NCBI GenBank assembly: GCA_023435335.1
Contig: JAEYRU010000278.1
Location: 1 to 14,006 of the forward strand
Origin: Pseudomonadota bacterium
GTDB taxonomy: Bacteria; Pseudomonadota; Alphaproteobacteria; Rhizobiales; Rhizobiaceae
DNA length: 14,006 bases
Direction of reading: 5' to 3'
The notes under the pieces were generated by a model. The model saw nothing but the letters and a program-made list of their open reading frames with translations. It was not told where the DNA came from and ran no database searches. Made by a program: the position numbers and the translations under genes. Positions 7,049 to 12,927 of the stretch are shown here, in pieces (the stretch's first letter is position 1; each line of letters starts with the position of its first letter).

Positions 7049-7522
7049 TCAGGCCGCGACGGGTGCGGCGAGGTTCTTTTCGTAGAAGACGGACCATTGC
7101 GAGTCCGGGTAGTCGAGGACCGGACCGCAGCGGGAGAAACCGGCGCGCTCGTAGACGATCCAGGCCGCCGGATGCCGGTCGCCGGTCTCCAGCACGAGCC
7201 TGGAGATGCCCTCCTGCCGAGCCAGCTCCTCTATGCGGTCGACTACCATCTGGCCGATCCTGCGGCCGCGATGCGACGGGCGCGTGTACATGCGCTTCAC
7301 CTCGGCGACGCCGCCCCCGTGCCGGTGCAGGGCGCCGCATGCAACCGCCTTTCCCCCGTCGCGCGCGACGAACAGCGTGGTGGCGGGGGTCGCCATCTGC
7401 TCGACGCTCAGGTGGAAACAGAATTCCGGCGGCGTGAGTTCGAGCAATGCCGCGTTGAGTTCGGCGATCAGCTCCCGCACCTCATCCTGCAGGGGGGACT
7501 CGATGGCGATCTCGATGGCCAT
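7049..7522 (-). CDS. GNAT family N-acetyltransferase (between gatC and gatA)
   Basis: Encodes 157 residues with a GNAT fold. Motif A, which binds the acetyl-CoA pyrophosphate, reads VKRMYTRPSHRGRRIGQ (75-91), with the R-x-x-x-R-G-x-x-I-G pattern at its core. Motif B includes LVLETGDRHPAAWIVYERAGF (109-129). The body resembles stand-alone small GNATs of the MarR-associated or phosphinothricin-type group, and the substrate cannot be told from sequence. ATG 7522 has AGGGA 4 bases upstream. It begins 6 bp after the gatC stop and ends 11 bp before the gatA start, so it is transcribed, and probably translated, with both amidotransferase subunits. It acts in the cytoplasm. A role linked to GatCAB or to tRNA and protein N-termini is attractive from position but unproven. 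The operon position may simply be an old insertion kept because it does no harm. Confidence 0.9.
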   Translation of the reverse strand: MAIEIAIESPLQDEVRELIAELNAALLELTPPEFCFHLSVEQMATPATTLFVARDGGKAVACGALHRHGGGVAEVKRMYTRPSHRGRRIGQMVVDRIEELARQEGISRLVLETGDRHPAAWIVYERAGFSRCGPVLDYPDSQWSVFYEKNLAAPVAA

Positions 7523-7528
7523 TGTTCC

Positions 7529-7816
7529 CTACTCCACTACCTTCGGGACCAGGAAGAAGTTCTCGTCGCTCGCCGGCGCATTGGCGACGATATCGCCGGC
7601 GCGGCTGCCTTCGGTAACGACGTCCTGGCGCTTCTTCATCACCATCGGCGTGACCGACGTCATCGGCTCGACCTCGGATACGTCAACCTCGTTGAGCTGT
7701 TCCACGAAGCCGAGGATGGCGTTGAGCTCCCCGGTCATGCGCTCCGCATCCTCCTCGCTGACGGCGATCCGGGCGAGATGCGCAACGCGCTTCACTGTGG
7801 CGATATCGACGGACAT
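7529..7816 (-). CDS. gatC: Asp-tRNA(Asn)/Glu-tRNA(Gln) amidotransferase subunit C
   Basis: Encodes 95 residues, the normal GatC length. GatC is a small scaffold that wraps around GatA and GatB and helps GatA fold. Family landmarks are VDIATVKRVAHLARIAVSEED (3-23), LNAILGFVEQLNEVDVSEVE (31-50), PMTSVTPM (51-58) and the C-terminal ENFFLVPKVVE. ATG 7816 is preferred over an in-frame start at 7846: GGAG stands 6 bases upstream and the chain then begins MSVDIATVK, as in relatives. It is the first gene of the operon and has a recognisable promoter just upstream. Confidence 0.96.
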   Translation of the reverse strand: MSVDIATVKRVAHLARIAVSEEDAERMTGELNAILGFVEQLNEVDVSEVEPMTSVTPMVMKKRQDVVTEGSRAGDIVANAPASDENFFLVPKVVE

Positions 7817-7851
7817 GGGAGGCTCCGGTTTATCCGCAACGGACAATCCGG

Positions 7852-7880
7852 CGTATAGAGCCGGCGCGCGTGCGGCGCAA
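7852..7880 (-). promoter_or_regulatory. Probable sigma-70 promoter of the gatC operon
   Basis: Read on the minus strand, TTGCGC (7880-7875) and TATACG (7857-7852) are separated by 17 bases. This fits a housekeeping promoter with a start site near 7845 and a leader of about 30 bases before gatC. There is no other candidate in the gap between gatC and the UPF0173 gene. Confidence 0.5.
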
Positions 7881-7913
7881 CATTCCGCCTCGCCAAATCC
7901 GTTCGGCCAGGTG

Positions 7914-8621
7914 CTAGAAAGTGACGCTGCCGCCCGGCTCGGGGGTCAGCACGTCGACGCCCGAGCCTTCCATGGCCTCGACGAACTTGTCCGCCGTCTG
8001 GTCGATGATAGGAAACGAGCCGTAGTGGCAGGGCAGCACCGCCTCGAACTTGAAATAGCGCCGGCAGGCCAAAGCGGCCACCGCGCCGCCCATCGTGAAA
8101 CGGTCGCCGATCGGCACGATGCCAACCTGCGGGGCATGCAGTTCGTTGATGAGCGCCATGTCGGAGAAGATATCGGTATCGCCCATATGGTAGAGCGTCT
8201 TGTCGTCGGGGAAATGCAGCACCAGCCCGAGCGGGTTGCCCAGATAGGTGTTCTTGCCCCCGTCGGCGCCGAATGAAGAGGAGTGGTCGGCGCGCACAAA
8301 GGTGGTGGTGAAGCCGCCGCAATCTACCGTGCCGCCCGTGTTTCCCGGATTGATCCTGTTGCCGTCGGCGCCCTGGCCCACCAGGTGCATGCATATCTCG
8401 AAATTGGCGACCAGCATGGCGCCCGTCTTCTTCAAGATCGGCAGGGCATCGCCGATATGGTCGTTGTGGCCGTGAGTGAGAAGCACATGCGTGACGCCTT
8501 GCGCCGGACCTTCCCAGCCGCCGTCACGCCATGGGGTGCCGGATAGGAACGGGTCGATCAGGATTTTCGCCTTGCCGCTTTCCACGCCGAAGGCCGAATG
8601 TCCGTACCAGGTGATCTTCAA
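7914..8621 (-). CDS. UPF0173-family metal-dependent hydrolase (metallo-beta-lactamase fold)
   Basis: Encodes 235 residues of the UlaG-like UPF0173 group in the metallo-beta-lactamase superfamily. The chain opens MKITWYGHSAFGVESGK. The metal motif THGHNDHIGD gives His50, His52, Asp54 and His55; His113 (RADHSSS), Asp148 (YHMGDTDIF) and His199 (PCHYGSF) are the other likely ligands. The fold can hold two divalent metals for hydrolysis of phosphate, ester or lactone bonds, but the true substrate of this group is not known. It has no signal peptide, so it is cytoplasmic. The start is TTG 8621, supported by a perfect AGGAGG 9 bases upstream and by homology beginning exactly there. It is divergent from ruvX, 77 bp apart, and downstream it faces the gatC promoter. 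Confidence 0.93.
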   Translation of the reverse strand: MKITWYGHSAFGVESGKAKILIDPFLSGTPWRDGGWEGPAQGVTHVLLTHGHNDHIGDALPILKKTGAMLVANFEICMHLVGQGADGNRINPGNTGGTVDCGGFTTTFVRADHSSSFGADGGKNTYLGNPLGLVLHFPDDKTLYHMGDTDIFSDMALINELHAPQVGIVPIGDRFTMGGAVAALACRRYFKFEAVLPCHYGSFPIIDQTADKFVEAMEGSGVDVLTPEPGGSVTF

Positions 8622-8630
8622 GGAAGGCGT

Positions 8631-8636
8631 CCTCCT
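8631..8636 (-). promoter_or_regulatory. Shine-Dalgarno fixing the TTG start of the UPF0173 gene
   Basis: AGGAGG on the minus strand lies 9 bases before TTG 8621. It is a perfect Shine-Dalgarno and supports the non-ATG start; no in-frame ATG or GTG is nearby. Confidence 0.8.
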
Positions 8637-8657
8637 GCTCGCTTTGCAATGACCGGG

Positions 8658-8685
8658 AGGATAGAACGTCGACCGGACAAGTCAA
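8658..8685 (-). promoter_or_regulatory. Probable promoter of the UPF0173 hydrolase gene
   Basis: On the minus strand, TTGACT (8685-8680) and TATCCT (8663-8658) are 16 bases apart, close to the sigma-70 consensus. The expected start site is near 8651, with a leader of about 30 bases. The -35 element nearly touches the ruvX ribosome binding site, so the two divergent genes share this short control region. Confidence 0.5.
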
Positions 8686-8686
8686 A

Positions 8687-8692
8687 AGCAGG
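8687..8692 (+). promoter_or_regulatory. Shine-Dalgarno fixing the GTG start of ruvX
   Basis: AGCAGG lies 6 bases before GTG 8699. It is too close to the alternative TTG at 8693 (0 bases) to serve that codon, so GTG 8699 is preferred. Confidence 0.55.
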
Positions 8693-8698
8693 TTGCAC

Positions 8699-9175
8699 GT
8701 GCCCGTCGTTCCGATCGAAGATATCCCTGCCTTGTTGGCCACTGGGCGGACGCTGGGCGCCATTGATCTCGGCACGAAAACAATCGGGTTGGCGGTTTCC
8801 GACCGCGGCCTTTCTTTCGCGCACCCGCGTCAGGTGATCGCGCGCAAGAAGTTCTCGATCGACGCCGCGAGGCTGCTCAGCGCTCTCGCCGAGGACGGCG
8901 TCGGTGCCGTCGTGGTCGGGCTACCGGTCAACATGGACGGCTCTGAAGGGCCTCGCGCGCAGGCTTCGCGCGCGTTCGTGCGCAACATGCAGCCGCTGAC
9001 GCCCCTGCCCTTCGCGTTCTGGGACGAACGGCTGTCGACCGTCGCGGCGGAGCGGACGCTGATCGAGATGGACTATTCGCGCAAGAGGCGCGCCGGCATG
9101 ATCGATTCGGCGGCTGCTGCCTTCATTCTGCAGGGGGCGCTCGATCGGCTGCGGGGACTGGCAGCGCGCCCATAG
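8699..9175 (+). CDS. ruvX: RuvX/YqgF, putative pre-16S rRNA nuclease or Holliday junction resolvase
   Basis: Encodes 158 residues with an RNase H-like fold. Catalytic acids are visible as Asp23 in AIDLGTKTIG, Glu110 in WDERLST and Asp136 in IDSAAAAFILQ; GLPVNMDGSEGPRAQA (74-89) is the second family signature. In E. coli, YqgF processes the 5' end of 16S rRNA, while some homologues resolve Holliday junctions, hence the two names. The protein is cytoplasmic. GTG 8699 is chosen because of its ribosome binding site and because alphaproteobacterial relatives have a similar short leader. The last 53 bp overlap the 3' end of the convergent DUF6105-type gene. It is divergent from the UPF0173 hydrolase gene. 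Confidence 0.93.
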   Translation: MPVVPIEDIPALLATGRTLGAIDLGTKTIGLAVSDRGLSFAHPRQVIARKKFSIDAARLLSALAEDGVGAVVVGLPVNMDGSEGPRAQASRAFVRNMQPLTPLPFAFWDERLSTVAAERTLIEMDYSRKRRAGMIDSAAAAFILQGALDRLRGLAARP

Positions 9176-9452
9176 CGTCCTGCCTCTCGCGCCACCAGGC
9201 GGCGATCTCGCGGCGCCTGCGCAACGCGAAGATGGCGAAGATCAGCGCTGTGTCCACGATGCAGGCCTTGATCACCAGGGCGGGGATCGCTTCGGGGTCC
9301 ATTCCGAGAATATGACCGTAAAGCTGGAAGGCGAAGTCGTGGAACATCCTGCTGAAGATCAGCAGGCCGAAATTCACGTCGTAGAAGGAAAGCCCGAACC
9401 AGCCCCAGAACAGGCTCATCGGCAGCGCCCAGAACAGCAGGATGTAGCGCAT
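9123..9452 (-). CDS. DUF6105-type small membrane protein
   Basis: Encodes 109 residues. Two membrane segments are seen at about 3-23 (YILLFWALPMSLFWGWFGLSF, one residue longer than the helix core) and 58-77 (PALVIKACIVDTALIFAIFA). Between them is FYDVNFGLLIFSRMFHDFAF, and a basic stretch (RRRREIAAWWRERQ) follows the second segment. The pattern matches the DUF6105 family of rhizobial membrane proteins of unknown function. ATG 9452 shares one base with the stop of the upstream gene (TGATG), so translation is coupled, and GGGGG lies 7 bases ahead. Its 3' end runs 53 bp into ruvX on the opposite strand. The C-terminal part (about 18 residues) is encoded antisense to the RuvX C-terminus. Confidence 0.8.
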   Translation of the reverse strand: MRYILLFWALPMSLFWGWFGLSFYDVNFGLLIFSRMFHDFAFQLYGHILGMDPEAIPALVIKACIVDTALIFAIFALRRRREIAAWWRERQDAMGALPVPAADRAPPAE

Positions 9453-10003
9453 CAGCGTACCCCCGTGGCGCGTTCGACCGGGAAGCGGACGACATTCGCG
9501 TTGGCGGCGACGGCCGCCGCCGCGCCGAGCGCCATGCGCCTGATGGCCACGGGCGCATCCACGACGGCCGGGGGCACGGCCAGCAGCGACCGCATGACCA
9601 GCAAAGAGGCAACGATCAGCGCCGACACTGCGACCAGCGCCACCGCCAGCCCGTGGGCGGAATGCGTGTAAGCGGGCAGGAAGGCGAGGACGCTCAGTCC
9701 GATCGCCCCGCCAAAACCCATGTCGGCGACCAGCGTGTCCCGCCCGGAACCCTCGTTGGCATTCAGGAAGGAAGAAACCGCTACCGTCGCGAACAACGCC
9801 GCAACCACCGCGGCGCCCAGCGAAAAGCCAGCAAAGGCCGGCCGGCTCGCGATGCCGGCGATGTCTTCGGGGGCCACGGGTAGGCCGAACACCGCGGCCG
9901 CGGCGCCCGCCCCATCCTCGGCCGCGAACAGCGCGAACACCGAAAACGCGGCGAAAACCGCCACCCAGGCCAGCGACAACGTTGCGGCGGCAAGGCGTCT
10001 CAT
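9452..10003 (-). CDS. Hypothetical multi-span membrane protein
   Basis: Encodes 183 Ala/Val-rich residues. Likely membrane helices are at about 5-27, 57-78, 97-113 and 117-138, and a further Ala-rich stretch lies at 156-168. The N-terminus (MRR followed by a hydrophobic run) could be a first helix or an uncleaved signal. A polar loop, NANEGSGRDTLVADMGFGG (81-99), separates helices two and three. I do not recognise a named family. ATG 10003 has a strong AAGGAG 5 bases upstream. The TGA overlaps the start of the DUF6105-type gene by one base, so the two products are made together and may form one inner-membrane complex. It is divergent from the AEC transporter gene. Confidence 0.8.
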   Translation of the reverse strand: MRRLAAATLSLAWVAVFAAFSVFALFAAEDGAGAAAAVFGLPVAPEDIAGIASRPAFAGFSLGAAVVAALFATVAVSSFLNANEGSGRDTLVADMGFGGAIGLSVLAFLPAYTHSAHGLAVALVAVSALIVASLLVMRSLLAVPPAVVDAPVAIRRMALGAAAAVAANANVVRFPVERATGVR

Positions 10004-10066
10004 GAAGGCTCCTTAGTCGAACCCTCAAACTGGACCGCCCGGGCTACCCCGGCAATCGAAACCAAT

Positions 10067-10080
10067 CGTTAAGGTTAACG
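10067..10080. promoter_or_regulatory. Inverted repeat CGTTAA-GG-TTAACG
   Basis: A perfect dyad with 6-bp arms and a 2-base centre lies in the 175-bp divergent region between the four-helix membrane protein and the AEC transporter. It is A/T-rich compared with its surroundings and could be a regulator-binding site for either gene. The spacing does not fit the CtrA box TTAA-N7-TTAA. Confidence 0.35.
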
Positions 10081-10118
10081 CCGCCGAGCTTGTGGAGAAC
10101 TGGCCCAATGGCCGAGCC

Positions 10119-10147
10119 TTTACACCTTTGGCATCACTTTCTACACC
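10119..10147 (+). promoter_or_regulatory. Possible promoter of the AEC transporter gene
   Basis: TTTACA (10119-10124) and TACACC (10142-10147) are 17 bases apart. The -35 matches well and the -10 poorly. The same bases also hold two TACACCT direct repeats 21 bp apart (10121 and 10142), so this may be a promoter, an activator site, or both. Confidence 0.3.
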
Positions 10148-10178
10148 TCGCGCGCTCCCTCCCCGCGCCGGATCAGAA

Positions 10179-11117
10179 ATGCTCGCCATCTTCGAAAGCA
10201 TATTGCCGATCTTCCTGCTGATCGCACTGGGCAATCTGCTGCGCCGCGCGCCCTTGATGGACGCCCAGGCTTGGCATGGCGTCGAGCAGGTCGGCTACTG
10301 GATACTCTATCCCACGCTCCTGTTCGCTACGGTCCTGCATGCGGATTTCAGCGGGCTCCGGCTCGATGCGATGCTGGCCGCCCTGCTCTTCTCGGTCTTC
10401 GTCATGGCGGCCGTAGTCCTCGCCATGTGGCCGCTGTGGAAGCAGGGCGGCAACATCACCTCCGCCGAATTCTCCTCGGTATTCCAGACCGCTCTGCGGT
10501 GGAACGGCTTTGTGGCGCTCGCCGTGGCGCAGAAGCTTTTTCCCCCGGCCGGGGCCGCGGTGGTGGCGCTGGCGATGGCGGTCATCATCATCCCGCTCAA
10601 CGTCATGTCCGTGACCGTCGTCGCCCGCTTCGGCAGCCGGACCGCCGACTGGCCCAGCGTGGCCCGGACCACTGCCCGCAATCCGCTCATCATCGGGGTG
10701 CTGGCCGCGATCATCCTGCGCTGGCTTCCGGGCGGGCTCTATGCTCCGGTCGACCAGACGATCGGCCTGGTCGCGGACGCCGCGATCGGGATGGGTCTGC
10801 TGGCAGTCGGCGCGGGCCTGCGTCCCGCCGACATGTTCAAGCCCCGCCTGGCCATCTGGGTGCCCGTCGTGATCAAGCTCGCCGTGCTCCCGGCGGTGCT
10901 TTGCGTGAGCGCCTACGCGCTCGGCGTGCGCGGTCCGGAGCTTGTTTATCTGGTTCTGTGCGGCGCCGTCCCGACGGCAATGAACGGCTACATGCTGGCG
11001 CGCCAGCTCGGTGGCGATGCCGAATTCTACGCCGCGGTCACTACCCTGCAGACGGTGCTGGCCGTCTTCACAATGCCGGTGGCCCTTGCCCTGGCCGGTC
11101 AGCTCGCTTCGGGGTAG
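10179..11117 (+). CDS. AEC-family (auxin efflux carrier) transporter
   Basis: Encodes 312 residues with about ten membrane helices, the normal AEC/PF03547 size. Family blocks are ILPIFLLIALGNLLRR at the N-terminus, RWNGFVALAVAQ (107-118), NPLIIGVLAAIILRW (168-182) at the start of the second half, DAAIGMGLLAVGAGLRP (200-216), and the conserved PTAMNGYMLARQLGGDAEF (265-283) before the last helix. Bacterial members export small organic acids such as malonate or malate, or related compounds; the substrate here is not evident. ATG 10179 is used: it begins the family's MLAIFESILPIF and has a weak GGA 6 bases upstream. The frame is open further upstream, but those codons carry no membrane helix. The gene's 3' end overlaps aidB by 19 bp, tail to tail. 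Confidence 0.93.
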   Translation: MLAIFESILPIFLLIALGNLLRRAPLMDAQAWHGVEQVGYWILYPTLLFATVLHADFSGLRLDAMLAALLFSVFVMAAVVLAMWPLWKQGGNITSAEFSSVFQTALRWNGFVALAVAQKLFPPAGAAVVALAMAVIIIPLNVMSVTVVARFGSRTADWPSVARTTARNPLIIGVLAAIILRWLPGGLYAPVDQTIGLVADAAIGMGLLAVGAGLRPADMFKPRLAIWVPVVIKLAVLPAVLCVSAYALGVRGPELVYLVLCGAVPTAMNGYMLARQLGGDAEFYAAVTTLQTVLAVFTMPVALALAGQLASG

Positions 11118-12730
11118 AGCGTGTCGAGGATGGCGCGCGCGTCGTGGCGCGCCGGCAGCATGCCGTAGGTGCTGCGCCATTGTCCGGCGAGCCGCGTCTC
11201 GATGAAGGCATCGGCGATCCACCCTGCCCCAAGCCGCCTCAGTTCTGCGGCCGCGGCCGCCAGCGCGAGCTGCTCCGTCAGGATGCGAGCGGAACCTTCG
11301 TCGGCCAGCGAGACCTCCATCGCCGCCTTCAGCACGCTCGCCGTGCCGTGTCCTGCCGGGCCGAGATCGCGGCTGATGCCGTCGATCACGATCTCGAACA
11401 GGTCGGGCGCACGTCGCAGCACGCGCATCACGTCGAGCGCCATGACATTGCCGGAACCTTCCCAGATCGCGTTGACTGGCACCTCGCGATAATATCGCGA
11501 CAGCGGACCCTCCTCGACATAGCCGTTGCCGCCAAGGCACTCCATGCCCTCGTACACCATCGCCGGCGCCGTCTTGCACACCCAGTACTTGACCACCGGT
11601 GTCATCGAGCGCGCAAAGGCCGCCTGCTCGCGCTCATCCGCCGCCTCGTCGAAAGCGCGCGCCAGGCGAAACGAGAGCGCCGTCGCGGCAGCCACGTCGA
11701 GAGCCAGGTCGGCGAGCACGCGGGTCATCAGCGGCTGGTCGACCAGCTTGTCGCCGAACACGCTGCGGTGGCGCGTGTGATGCACAGCCTCGGCCAGCGC
11801 GGCGCGCATGATGCCGGACGTGCCCAGCGCGCAGTCGAGCCGTGTCAGCGTCACCATGTCCATGATGGTCTTGATGCCCTGCCCGGGCTCGCCCACCATT
11901 TCGGCCAGCACGCCGGAGAATTCGACCTCGGAAGAGGCGTTCGACCGGTTGCCGAGCTTGTCCTTCAGCCGCTGGAACTCGAGCCCGTTGTTGGCGCCGT
12001 CGCTGAGGATGCGCGGAACGAGGAAGCAGGAAAGCCCCTCGTTGGCCTGCGCGAGCATGAGGAAGGCGTCGCACATCGGCGCCGACATGAACCATTTGTG
12101 GCCGGTCAGTTCGTAGAGGCCGCCGTTTCCGCGGCGCTCTGCGCGGCTCGTGTTGGCACGCACGTCGGTGCCGCCCTGCTTCTCGGTCATCCCCATGCCG
12201 AGCGTCAGGCCGGCCTTCTGCACCGGGGGCTTGTGCGAGGGATCGTATTTGCGGCTGGTGACGCGCGGCGCCCACTCGCGGAAAAGCTTCGGGCTGGTCA
12301 TCAACGCCGCCAGCGAGGCGTTGGTCATGGTGATCGGACACAAATGCCCGGTCTCCAGTTCCGACATCAGGTAGTAGCGCGCCGCGCGTGCCTGGTGCCG
12401 CACGCCCTTCTCGAGATTGCTGTTCTCCCACACCGACGCGTGCAGGCCCATCGTGACCGAGCGGCGCATCAGCGCGTGGTAGGCCGGATGGAACTCCACC
12501 TGGTCGATCCGGCGCCCCTGCCGGTCGAAGGTCTTCAGCTTCGGCGTGTCCGCGTTTGCGATCCGCGCGAGATCCTGCGCCTCTGCAGTCCGCACGAAGC
12601 GGCCGAGCTGGTCGAGCTCCTTGCGAACGGGTTCGGCGAGATCTTCCGAGAGCTGCATCAGCAGCGGGTCGCCGCGCCAGGCATTGGTGCCCGTCAGCGG
12701 CGGCGGCTGGTTCGTTACCTCATGCGTCAA
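11099..12730 (-). CDS. aidB: AidB-like acyl-CoA dehydrogenase homologue, alkylation-response type
   Basis: Encodes 543 residues; E. coli AidB has 541. It belongs to the acyl-CoA dehydrogenase superfamily but matches AidB specifically: NQPPPLTGTNAWRGDPLL near the N-terminus, LGMGMTEKQGGTDVRANTSR (177-196) for FAD contacts, GHKWFMSAPMCDAFL (210-224), RLKDKLGNRSNASSEVEF (254-271) and VPVNAIWEGSGNVM (417-430), where Glu424 is in the acyl-CoA dehydrogenase base position. E. coli AidB is a flavin-containing tetramer induced by Ada, binds DNA and lowers alkylation mutagenesis; the exact chemistry is unclear. TTG 12730 is the likely start: GGGAGG lies 9 bases upstream and the chain length fits. A nearby ATG is out of frame. 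It is divergent from the acyltransferase gene and converges on the AEC transporter with a 19-bp overlap. Confidence 0.93.
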   Translation of the reverse strand: MTHEVTNQPPPLTGTNAWRGDPLLMQLSEDLAEPVRKELDQLGRFVRTAEAQDLARIANADTPKLKTFDRQGRRIDQVEFHPAYHALMRRSVTMGLHASVWENSNLEKGVRHQARAARYYLMSELETGHLCPITMTNASLAALMTSPKLFREWAPRVTSRKYDPSHKPPVQKAGLTLGMGMTEKQGGTDVRANTSRAERRGNGGLYELTGHKWFMSAPMCDAFLMLAQANEGLSCFLVPRILSDGANNGLEFQRLKDKLGNRSNASSEVEFSGVLAEMVGEPGQGIKTIMDMVTLTRLDCALGTSGIMRAALAEAVHHTRHRSVFGDKLVDQPLMTRVLADLALDVAAATALSFRLARAFDEAADEREQAAFARSMTPVVKYWVCKTAPAMVYEGMECLGGNGYVEEGPLSRYYREVPVNAIWEGSGNVMALDVMRVLRRAPDLFEIVIDGISRDLGPAGHGTASVLKAAMEVSLADEGSARILTEQLALAAAAAELRRLGAGWIADAFIETRLAGQWRSTYGMLPARHDARAILDTLYPEAS

Positions 12731-12739
12731 GTCGCGAAA

Positions 12740-12745
12740 CCTCCC
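12740..12745 (-). promoter_or_regulatory. Shine-Dalgarno fixing the TTG start of aidB
   Basis: GGGAGG on the minus strand lies 9 bases before TTG 12730. It is directly preceded by the 31-base hairpin described separately, which shares one base with it. Confidence 0.65.
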
Positions 12746-12775
12746 CGGATGCTGCGGCGATCTTGCCGCATCCGG
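12745..12775 (-). promoter_or_regulatory. Stem-loop abutting the aidB ribosome binding site
   Basis: The arms CCGGATGC and GCATCCGG are perfect 8-bp complements, with a competing inner pair GCGGC/GCCGC around the loop AAGATC. In RNA this would fold as a hairpin ending at the first base of the aidB Shine-Dalgarno. It may tune translation, or at the DNA level serve as a repressor dyad. It could also be chance in GC-rich DNA. Confidence 0.4.
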
Positions 12776-12856
12776 ATTAACAAATACAGCGGCAACAGCG
12801 TCGCGGGCGAGCGACAGGGTACCCGCTGCACGCGTTCGCAAGCACGGCCGCGTCCT

Positions 12857-12870
12857 TTGAGATCGATCAA
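12857..12870. promoter_or_regulatory. FNR/FixK-like box between aidB and the acyltransferase gene
   Basis: TTGAG-ATCG-ATCAA matches the FNR/FixK/FnrN consensus TTGAT-N4-ATCAA at 9 of 10 defined bases, with the TTGA-N6-TCAA core intact and extended by one T/A on each side. It lies about 126 bp before aidB and 57 bp before the acyltransferase gene, so either could be the target. No clear -10 was found at the canonical distance on either strand, so the call is tentative. Confidence 0.4.
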
Positions 12871-12927
12871 ATCGCGCCGAAGCCGCTTGTGCTCAACTCG
12901 CAAAGAAACTTGCCGGGGAGGCCGCTC

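Noticed and set aside
7038..7340. An extended N-terminus for gatA reaching upstream of 7037
   Set aside because: The extra residues lie out of frame over the GNAT gene and have no homology. GatA starts normally at MTELTKF.
10067..10080. CtrA-type binding site
   Set aside because: The two TTAA units are 2 bases apart instead of the 7 needed for the TTAA-N7-TTAA consensus.
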